Below, one piece after another: positions 24,187-32,300 of a stretch of DNA of 64,000 bases. Source of the stretch: DASPGQ01 sp035457705 (GTDB taxonomy: Bacteria > Acidobacteriota > Vicinamibacteria > Marinacidobacterales > SMYC01); NCBI GenBank assembly GCA_035457705.1, contig DATIBD010000048.1, positions 1-64,000 of the forward strand. The letters run 5' to 3'. Positions within the stretch are counted from its first letter, which is position 1, and each line of letters starts with the position of its first letter. The notes under the pieces are model-generated. The model saw only the letters and a program-made list of their open reading frames with translations. It was not told the DNA's origin and did no database searches. Position numbers and translations under genes: made by a program.

Positions 24187-27100
24187 CTACGGTAGCGTCG
24201 AACCTCTGTGCTCCCACCAGAACTCCGGCCGTTTGCGGGGATGGTTTCCTATCTCGTCGAGCGTTGCCGCCTCGTAGAGCCTGCCGTTTACCATCACGTA
24301 GCGCACGCTGGTGCTGTTCTTCAGGTTCTCGAGAGGGTTCTTCTCCAGGACGACGAGGTCGGCGAGCTTGCCGACTTTCAGGGAGCCGAGATGCCGGTCC
24401 ATGCCCAGATACCGGGCCCCTTCCAGCGTACCGACGCGAAGCGCCTCGTGAGGCGTCATGCCGCCCTGCTCGAACATCCAGAGCTCCCAGTGAGCTCCCA
24501 GGCCCTCACGTTGGCCGTGGGCGCCGAGCTGAATGCCGACTCCGGCATCGTGCAACTTCTTCACGATTCGGGCAGTGTTGATGTGGTTGTACTCTTCCTC
24601 GGGGGCCATGACGCGACGCCGCGACGCCGCGTCGATCATCTCTCGCGGGACGAATGTGAGAAGGTGCTCGTCCTCCCACACGTTCGTGTGCTGGTACCAG
24701 TAACGCTCACCGAAAATGCCGCCATAGGCCACCACCAGCGTGGGCGTGTTCGCCACTTCCGTCTGCGACCAGAACTGGACCACGTCGTCGTAGATCGCGC
24801 CGAGTGAGAGCGAGTGCTCGATTCCCGTGTGCCCGTCGGCCACCATCGTCAGGTTGTGCTCGAAGAGCGCCCCGCCTTCGTTCACGACGAGCATGCCGAG
24901 ATCGCGCGCCGCTTTGACGATCATCTGGCGCTGGTCGCGACGCGGCTGGTTGTAGCTCTTCACGCTGAACGCGCCCGCCGCCTTCAGTCGCTCCAAATGA
25001 GCACGAGCGTCCTCTTCGCTCTCCACTATCGCCCTAAAATCACCCGCCGCACCGTAGAGGATCGTCCCGGTCGAGAAGAGGCGCGGGGCAACGATGAGAC
25101 CCGCTCGGGCCATCTCTGCCGCAGCGAAAAAAGTGCTGGTGTCATTCGAAGGGTCGTGGGCCGTGGTGACGCCGTAAGCCAGTGAGGCGTAGTCTTGCCA
25201 GTTGGCTTCGGGCTGGATCTCGTCCGTTCCCTGAGAGCCATGCCAATGGACGTCGATGAGACCCGGCATGAGAGTCGCCCCGCGCACGTCGACCCGCACG
25301 GCTCCCTCGGGCACGTTCACCGAACCGACCGGTCCGACCCCGACGATTCGGTTGCCTTCCACGAGCACCGTTCCTTGCTCGATGACTTCGTCCCCCTCCA
25401 TCGTGATGAGACGGCCGCCGATGAAGGCCACGCTGCCCGACGGACGATCGGACTCGACGCCGAACCCCAGCGGCGTTCCCTGGTCCGATTCCTCGGCGTC
25501 CAGATCCCGATGAAACAAGATCGGCCCGAGGCTCCAGTAAAGCCTCTGGCCGTCGCCCGACCAGTGCAAATACTCCCCGGCATCGCTCGAGACCTGGGTC
25601 ACCGGAATGGCGGTCTCTTTGGGTCCCACCTTGACGGGCTTCGAAGCGGGAACGAACGGCGCGTAGAAAGCCTGGAAGCGTTCGGCAAAGGCGAGCCGCC
25701 TCCCGTCGGGAGATACACGAAACTCGGTGGCGACCTCGCTCTCGACGTGGGTGCGCTCCTCGCTTCCGTCGAGGCGGATGCTCCGAAGAAAGCGCTTGTT
25801 CCAGTCTTCCTGAACCGTGAAGTACACGCGGTCGTTTCTCGCGCCGAAGTGCGGAGCGATTCCGCTCTTGTGGAGCCGCCGCGGCTCACCGCCTGTGGCC
25901 GGGATCACGTAGAGGCCAGGGTCTTTGGACCACAGGAGCGAGCGCAAATAATCTCCTTCGGCCTTCCGATAGACGATGAAGGCACCGTCGGGAGACAGCG
26001 CGGGCTCCAAGTAATGACCCGGCTCGTCCGTCACCTTACGCCCCTCTCCCCCATCGGCGGAGACGATTCGAACAGCACCGAGCTCCTCGTCGTCCCAGCT
26101 GACGTAGGCCAGGGAAGAACCGTCCCTCGAAAAAGACGGGTAATACTCGAAGTGGTCGCTCTGCCGGGTGAGGCGCTCGGGCGCTCCGTCGGGAAGACGT
26201 TTGACGTAGAGATGCCCGAGGGCCTGGAACACCACGCAGTCGCCTTGGGGTGAGACCTGCGCCCAACGAAGCATTCGAGTCTCGAAACGTTCGGGTGCCG
26301 GCTCGTTCTCGAATCGGAGGGCGCGCTTCATCTTGTGCTTCTGCTGCACGCGAAACGGGATCTCGTCGACCCGGCCCGTGCCGATATCGACGCGGCGAAT
26401 CTTTCCGCCCGCCCAGAAAACGATCGCTCGGCTGTCGGGAATCCAGGCGAAGTTGGCATAAACGCCATGGACGGCCCAGATCTCCTGCATGTCGCGGTCG
26501 AGCGAGGAATAGAGCAGATGAGTCTCGCCGCTTTGGAGATCGTGGATGAAGAGCTTGGATTGGAAGCGCTCACGCCTGACGAACGCGAGCCAGCGACCAT
26601 CGGGCGACGGCGTCGGTCGGCACGCGCCCCCGAACCCCTCCACCACCGGGTCGATGTCTCCGGTCTCCCGATCGATGCGACGGATGGCATAGATGCGATT
26701 ATTGGAATCTTTGCTGTACTCGAAGACGCCGCCGGGTGTCACGTCCTGGCTGAAGTACACGAAGCGCCCGTCGGGAGAAAAGGCCGGCTCACCGAGATCT
26801 TTCTGTTCGTTCGGTTTCTCGTTCAGCGGCAGACCCGCTCCCCCGCCCTTCCGGTGATAGAGCCAGATCTCCCCGGCCCCGAGCGACCGGGTCGACGTGA
26901 AATGCTTCCGTGCGGCTATGAATTCTCCTTCCGGACTCCATACAGGGTTGTTCGGCAGACGAAAGTCTTCTTCGGTGACGGCGCGGGGCGAGCTGCCGTC
27001 GCGGTTCATGATCCAGATGTTGTCGCCGCCTCCCCGGTCGCTCGTGAAGGCGATTTCCTGCCCGTCGGGACTGAACCGGGGTTGCATGTCCCAGGCGAGA

Positions 27101-27390
27101 CCCTCGGTCAGCGCTTTCGCCTCGCCACCTTCGATGGGTAGCTCGTAGAGATCGCCCAGCAGGTCGAAGACGATTAGCCGACCGTCCGGGCTCACGTCGA
27201 GGTTCATCCAGGTGCCCTCGTCGGTATCGATCGAAATCTCGTAATCGATTCCTCCCGGCGGGTTGGAGACGTCCCATTTGGCTGGTTTCTCCTCATCCTG
27301 GCTCGCCGGGACGGCGGTCGTCCAAAACGTCGCGGCGAGTAGCAGTGTAAAGTGATGGTGGCTTCGTTGTTTCATTGGGTCGGCTTTCAT
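24187..27390 (-). CDS. Exported TolB-like propeller fused to amidohydrolase
   Basis: About 1067 residues. A signal peptide (LLLAATFWTTAVPAS) is followed by a TolB/WD40-like PD40 propeller of roughly 600 residues (repeats such as VSPDGRLIVFD, RFSPDGQEIAFTSD, WSPEGEFIAA). A C-terminal amidohydrolase domain of about 400 residues begins near FIGGRLITMEGDEVIEQG. Its metal site is visible as LIDVHWHGSQ, VKSYNQPRRD, HTGIEHSLSL and QLGAHGQ. The protein is probably periplasmic or surface-bound and hydrolyses an amide or peptide, with the propeller as binding or gating module. The start is uncertain: ATG at 27390 or 27375, neither with a good ribosome site. A palindromic repeat lies immediately upstream. 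It is 127 bases from the next amidohydrolase gene on the same strand. Confidence 0.85.
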   Translation of the reverse strand: MKADPMKQRSHHHFTLLLAATFWTTAVPASQDEEKPAKWDVSNPPGGIDYEISIDTDEGTWMNLDVSPDGRLIVFDLLGDLYELPIEGGEAKALTEGLAWDMQPRFSPDGQEIAFTSDRGGGDNIWIMNRDGSSPRAVTEEDFRLPNNPVWSPEGEFIAARKHFTSTRSLGAGEIWLYHRKGGGAGLPLNEKPNEQKDLGEPAFSPDGRFVYFSQDVTPGGVFEYSKDSNNRIYAIRRIDRETGDIDPVVEGFGGACRPTPSPDGRWLAFVRRERFQSKLFIHDLQSGETHLLYSSLDRDMQEIWAVHGVYANFAWIPDSRAIVFWAGGKIRRVDIGTGRVDEIPFRVQQKHKMKRALRFENEPAPERFETRMLRWAQVSPQGDCVVFQALGHLYVKRLPDGAPERLTRQSDHFEYYPSFSRDGSSLAYVSWDDEELGAVRIVSADGGEGRKVTDEPGHYLEPALSPDGAFIVYRKAEGDYLRSLLWSKDPGLYVIPATGGEPRRLHKSGIAPHFGARNDRVYFTVQEDWNKRFLRSIRLDGSEERTHVESEVATEFRVSPDGRRLAFAERFQAFYAPFVPASKPVKVGPKETAIPVTQVSSDAGEYLHWSGDGQRLYWSLGPILFHRDLDAEESDQGTPLGFGVESDRPSGSVAFIGGRLITMEGDEVIEQGTVLVEGNRIVGVGPVGSVNVPEGAVRVDVRGATLMPGLIDVHWHGSQGTDEIQPEANWQDYASLAYGVTTAHDPSNDTSTFFAAAEMARAGLIVAPRLFSTGTILYGAAGDFRAIVESEEDARAHLERLKAAGAFSVKSYNQPRRDQRQMIVKAARDLGMLVVNEGGALFEHNLTMVADGHTGIEHSLSLGAIYDDVVQFWSQTEVANTPTLVVAYGGIFGERYWYQHTNVWEDEHLLTFVPREMIDAASRRRVMAPEEEYNHINTARIVKKLHDAGVGIQLGAHGQREGLGAHWELWMFEQGGMTPHEALRVGTLEGARYLGMDRHLGSLKVGKLADLVVLEKNPLENLKNSTSVRYVMVNGRLYEAATLDEIGNHPRKRPEFWWEHRGSTLP

Positions 27391-27391
27391 A

Positions 27392-27512
27392 TGCTCAATG
27401 CCGTGGCGGGACCTGTGATCGTCCGGCCGCCACGGCTCGGCCTGCCCCGGCGCTTGCGGGCCGATCTCGCGGCAGACGCGCTGGCTACCGCTCGACAGAC
27501 TGGCATGACGAG
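27392..27512 (-). repeat. Copy of the palindromic intergenic repeat
   Basis: Shares with the left-edge repeat the perfect inverted repeat GCCGTGGCGG (27400-27409)/CCGCCACGGC (27427-27436), the flank GCCGATCTCGCGGCAGA and the CAATGCCG edge. It lies between two amidohydrolase genes; read on the minus strand its CATTGAG edge is directly before the ATG at 27390. The outer part, toward 27512, is diverged. Confidence 0.75.
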
Positions 27513-27517
27513 ACCCA

Positions 27518-29125
27518 TCAATTGCTGTCGGTTGTCGACCGGTTGGCTTCCTGCTGTACGTACCAGAGCGCTTCGCGCAGCAACGCGGGGGCGTCGTACA
27601 CGACGCCTTCCTTGATCGTCCAGCGCACGCCGCCCTGTTTCCATTGCTCACTCGGATCCGCGATCCCGTAGAAGCCATAGCCGAAGCCGTAGAGCACCTT
27701 GAGGTTGTCGATAGGGTTTCCGTTCACCACGACGAGATCCGCCACGCAACCGACCCGGATGCCGCAATGCTCCTCGAGTCCGAGCGCCTGATAAGCGTTG
27801 GTCGTCGCGACGCGAATGACGTCGATCGGATGAAGGCCGGCTTCCTGCAGCAACTCTAGCTCGCGGATTAGCGCGACGCCCCCCCAGGGGCTCGTGTCGC
27901 TCCCCGCCGTGAGGAGCCCACCCTTTTCGTGGAATTCCTTCACGTAGCGCATCCAGATCGCGAAATTCTCCTTCCAGCGCACCTCGTCGGAGGTCTTCCA
28001 CTCAGTGTGGTAGGCACCGTGGGTGGAGGGGTCTGGCCAGAGGCCTTGCACCGCGGCCGGGTGTCCCAAGGTCTCGAGCCAGGGGAACGTTCGCGCTCTC
28101 GCGAGATCCCGGTTGGCCTCGTAGACGACCATCGTGGGATCCCAGTTCGTTCCGTTGGCGATCATCGTATCGATGACCTCCGACAGTGCTTCGGCGTACT
28201 GCGCCGCTTCGACCCACAGAGCGCCCGCCCAGCGAAAGCGGTCGAGCTCGTCCCAGTAGTTGTAATCCTCGGGAAAGTTTTGCGTGTGCGGAAGCGCGGC
28301 GTCGGGCACGCCATACCAATGCTCGATGCTCCGGACGCCCGAAAGCGACGCCGTCACCGCGTCCGTCTCCGACACCTTCAGATCCACCATGACGGGAAGG
28401 CCCAGCGTCTCTCCCTCCTCGACGATCGCGCGGAGCACGTCCGGGTAATGGCCCGGGCTTTTGGAGACCTTGACGCAGTCGGCGCCGAGCTCATGGAAAC
28501 GCCGTACCATCTCACGGGCCGACTCGGGCGTATTCCCAACGTCCCACTGTCTCAGAGGAAGCGGCCAGCGCTGGCAGAGAATCAGACGCGGGGCGACGAT
28601 CTCATTGGCCGCGGAGCGGCGGCGCTGCTCGGTCATCTCCTCGAGCCCCGCGCCCGTACCGGCATCGCGGAGGGTCGTCACGCCGTGCCCCATATATAGA
28701 AGATACTGATACTCGAGCGCTCGCTCGCCGAGCTCTCCCCCGTTCGGCCTCAAATGGACGTGCATGTCCACGAGCCCGGGGATGACGTACATCCCGCTGG
28801 CATCGATCTCACGATCTCCGGAAGACTGGCGCTGTCCTTCTCGGTAGCCGGCAGCATTCACCGGATCCACCGGGATCATGTTCACGATCCGACCGTTCTC
28901 GATGACGATGTCGACCGGACCCTCGGGCGGCATGGCGCGGTTGGTACGCGGCGATCCCCGACCGCTGACGATGGTGGCGTTTCTGACGACCAGCCGCGCC
29001 GCCGACTCACCCCGAGTCGTTCCCATGGGAATGGGATCGGGAAGAGCGATCTGCATGTCGCGCCTTTGGGCTTGCGCCGTTGACACGAGCAGAATTACGA
29101 GCCAGAAGAAGGCCAAGTTTTTCAT
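27518..29125 (-). CDS. Exported amidohydrolase
   Basis: A 535-residue amidohydrolase-superfamily protein with an N-terminal signal peptide (MKNLAFFWLVILLVSTAQAQ). The start at 29125 is supported by GGGAGG 5 bases upstream; a GTG two codons earlier would collide with that site. Motifs are GLVDMHVHLRPNGGE (first metal pair), CVKVSKSPGHY, IEHWYG and LTAGSDTSPWGG. The segment that normally holds the third His reads PVMVDLKVSE, so one canonical ligand may be missing or displaced. It lies upstream of the propeller-amidohydrolase fusion on the same strand, with a repeat in the 127-bp gap, and is divergent from the A2M gene. Substrate unknown; likely a cyclic amide or dipeptide. Confidence 0.85.
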   Translation of the reverse strand: MKNLAFFWLVILLVSTAQAQRRDMQIALPDPIPMGTTRGESAARLVVRNATIVSGRGSPRTNRAMPPEGPVDIVIENGRIVNMIPVDPVNAAGYREGQRQSSGDREIDASGMYVIPGLVDMHVHLRPNGGELGERALEYQYLLYMGHGVTTLRDAGTGAGLEEMTEQRRRSAANEIVAPRLILCQRWPLPLRQWDVGNTPESAREMVRRFHELGADCVKVSKSPGHYPDVLRAIVEEGETLGLPVMVDLKVSETDAVTASLSGVRSIEHWYGVPDAALPHTQNFPEDYNYWDELDRFRWAGALWVEAAQYAEALSEVIDTMIANGTNWDPTMVVYEANRDLARARTFPWLETLGHPAAVQGLWPDPSTHGAYHTEWKTSDEVRWKENFAIWMRYVKEFHEKGGLLTAGSDTSPWGGVALIRELELLQEAGLHPIDVIRVATTNAYQALGLEEHCGIRVGCVADLVVVNGNPIDNLKVLYGFGYGFYGIADPSEQWKQGGVRWTIKEGVVYDAPALLREALWYVQQEANRSTTDSN

Positions 29126-29218
29126 GAGCACCTCCCCTCCCGACGGGCCATTCTATGCCGTATACTGTTCGGAACTCCATTTGGAAACCACAGTCTCGAC
29201 ACATTTTATTGAGATCCT

Positions 29219-29352
29219 CAAGCAGGCTGATGAAAAAGTACGGCCAGCCTGCGCGAGCGGAGCGAGCCCGGCGCGCTTGCCGCGCCGCAAGCAGCCCGAG
29301 CCGTGGCGGCCCGATCGATTACGGGTCCCGCCACGGCATTGAGCAGTAGGAG
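29219..29352 (+). repeat. Copy of the palindromic intergenic repeat upstream of the A2M gene
   Basis: Contains the same perfect inverted repeat, GCCGTGGCGG (29301-29310)/CCGCCACGGC (29329-29338), preceded by CTGATGAAAAAGTACGGCC as in the left-edge copies. Its CATTGAG edge runs straight into GTAGGAGG, the ribosome binding site for the ATG at 29360. The repeat therefore forms the 5' untranslated region of the A2M gene. Confidence 0.8.
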
Positions 29353-29359
29353 GACGAAC

Positions 29360-32300
29360 ATGAATCGGTATGTGCTCGGCGTGTTGTCCCTCATCGTGAC
29401 CCTCTCCGGTTGCATCCGCTCGAAGAACGAGCGCCCCAAGCTCGACCCTCCCGACCCCTTGTGGAGCAGCTTCGTGAGCGCCCACACCTCGGGGCTCGTC
29501 TCGCGCAAAGCTCACATCCGCGTGGAGTTCACGCAAGACGTCGTCTCAGAGGAGCAGGTCGGCGCGAGCGCCCACGCCGCATGGGAGATCGACCCTGGCG
29601 TCCGCGGCGCGGCCACGTTCGCGAGCCCGCGAGAGATCACCTTCGTGCCCGAGGGCGACCTCGAAATGGGTCGCTATTATCGGGTCTCGCTGCGGCCGGA
29701 AGCTTTCGAGGACGTTCCTGACTCTGTGGGCCCTTACGAGTTCGTCTTTCAGGTTATCGAGCAAGAGATGGAGGTCGAGCTCGAAGGCCTCACGGCCGAT
29801 GAGAACGACGACGCGATGGCCTTGGCGGGTGTGCTTCTCACCGCGGATGTATCCGAGGCGGACGGCGCTGAACGAGTGATCGAGGCGCGATTTCTCGGAG
29901 AGAGCCTTCCGGTCACCTGGCGGCACAGCACCGACGGGAAACGACACGACTTCGAGGTAACCCGTATCGCGCGTCAAGCGAGCGCCACGCCTCTGACGGT
30001 CTCGTGGAACGGGGCTTCTATCGACGTCGATAGCACGGGCACGAGCGACGTCGAGATCCCGGCTCGCGACCAGTTCAAAGTAACGCGGGTCCAGACGTTT
30101 CAGGACCAGCAAGCCCGGATCCAGGTCTTCTTCTCCGACAACCTCGATGCGGGCCAGAACCTCTCCGGGCTCGTCCGTCTCGACCAGACGAGCCACACCA
30201 CCCGCATCGAAGGAAACATCCTGAGCGTGTACCCCGACCAGTACGTCTCGGGCACTGTCGTACTCACTCTCGAGCCCGGTATTCGGAACGCCGGCGGAGA
30301 GCGCCTCGAAGAACGCTCCACGCACAACCTCGCTTTCTCGAGCCGGAAGCCACAGGTCCGCTTCGTCGGCAAGGGGGTCATTCTCCCCGACAACCCGGTT
30401 CTCAGCATCCCCTTCGAGGCGGTGAGCGTCCGAGCGGTCACCGTGACAGCCCTTCGCATCTTCGGAGACAACGTCGGCCAGTTTCTGCAAACCAACACGC
30501 TCGACGGCAGCCGCGAGCTGGGACGGGTGGGCCGCTACCTCTGGCGCCGAACGATCCCTCTGTCGTCTCCCGAGCCCAACAAGTGGAACCGCTACAGTCT
30601 GGATGCCACCGATCTCTTCAATGAGAGTCCCGGAGGCATCTATCGACTGACGCTTTCCATTCACAGGGCGGACTCGACGTACACGTGCCCCGAAACGACG
30701 TCTCCGGCGAGCCGCGACGAGCCGCCGCTGCTCAGTGCGGACGACCTCGACGACCGGAGCGCTAGCAGCTGGGATTACTACGAAGACTATTACGGCGTCA
30801 GCGATGACGGAACCCAATGGAGCGACCGCGACGATCCGTGCATGGACGCCTACTACCGGTATGCCAACGGTGTGACCGACGGGCGGAACTTTCTTTCCTC
30901 CAATATCGGCCTTCTGGCCAAGCGCGACCAGCATGGGAAGTTTCTCGTGGTTGCCACCGACCTGCGGTCCTCCGCGCCCCTTCGCGGCGCGAAGCTCTCG
31001 GTCATGAGCTTCCAGGACCAGCTCTTGCTGACGGCCACGACGGACTCGAACGGTTTCTCGGAGATCGAGTCCGAGACGAAACCGTTCTACTTGATGGCCG
31101 AAAAGGACGGGGACCGGGGCTACTTGAAGCTCTCCGATGGCACCGCACTTCCCGTGAGTCACTTCGACGTCGGAGGCAAGAAGATCGCATCGGGCATCAA
31201 GGGGCACATCTATGGCGAGCGGGGTGTCTGGAGGCCGGGGGACGACGTCCACCTCACCTTCGTTCTCGAAGACGAGGCGGGCACGATCCCGGAGGCCCAT
31301 CCGGTCACGATGGAGCTCTACAACCCAAAGGGTCAGCTCATCGAGAGCCGGACCAACGCCACGCCCGTGGGCGCGTTCTACACGTTCAGCCTCCGAACCG
31401 ACGAGGATGCCCCGACGGGCCGATGGACGGCGAACGCGCGTCTCGGAGGAAACATCTTCACGACTCCCGTGAGGATCGAGACGGTGATGCCCAATCGTCT
31501 CAAGGTCGAGTTGGACTTCGGCAAGAAAGTCCTGCGCAAGGCGGACATGCCGATCCGCGGGACCCTGTTCGGTCAATGGCTCAGCGGCGCCAAGGCCTCG
31601 AACCTCGACGCCAAGATCGAGGCCCGGCTCGCTGCGATCCGCACGCGTTTCGATCGGAACGGCGATTTCGTCTTCGACGATCCGGCACGAGAGTTCACCG
31701 GTGAGCCTCAGACCATCTTCGAAGGCGCCCTCGACGGAGAAGGCCGCGCGAGCGTTTCGAGCGAGCTGCACCTGGAAGGACACTCCCCCGGCATGCTCCG
31801 CGCGAGCTTCTCGTCGCGTATCTTCGAGCCGGGCGGCGCCTTCAGCATCAGCCAGACCAGCCTGCCCTTCTCGCCATACGAGGCTTTCGTCGGAATCAAG
31901 CTTCCCAAGGGTGACGCCACCCGCAATATGCTCCTCACGGACGTCGACCACACCGTCGAGATCGCGAGCCTCGACGCCGAGGGCAACCCGGTTTCGATGG
32001 AAGACATCGACATCACCATCTACAAAATCGGCTGGAAATGGTGGTGGGACGGCTCGGGCGAATCACTCGCGCAGTTTGCCAGCGCCGAGCACCAGAGCGT
32101 GGTCGATTCAGGGCAGGCCTCGACGACCGACGGCGCCGGTATGTGGATGTTCCAGATCAAATATCCCGCATGGGGCCGCTACTTGCTCCGAGCGTGCGAC
32201 CGCCAGGGCGGACACTGTGCCGGACAGGTCTTCTACATCGACTGGCCGGGCTGGGCGGGACGGGCGATGGAGCAATCCGGCCCTGGGGCGAACGCGCTCG

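Noticed and set aside
29228..29346. Conserved small protein (MKKYG...SRHGIE) encoded by the palindromic repeat
   Set aside because: Copies share the ends in frame, but the middle shifts reading frame between copies, so DNA structure rather than protein appears conserved.
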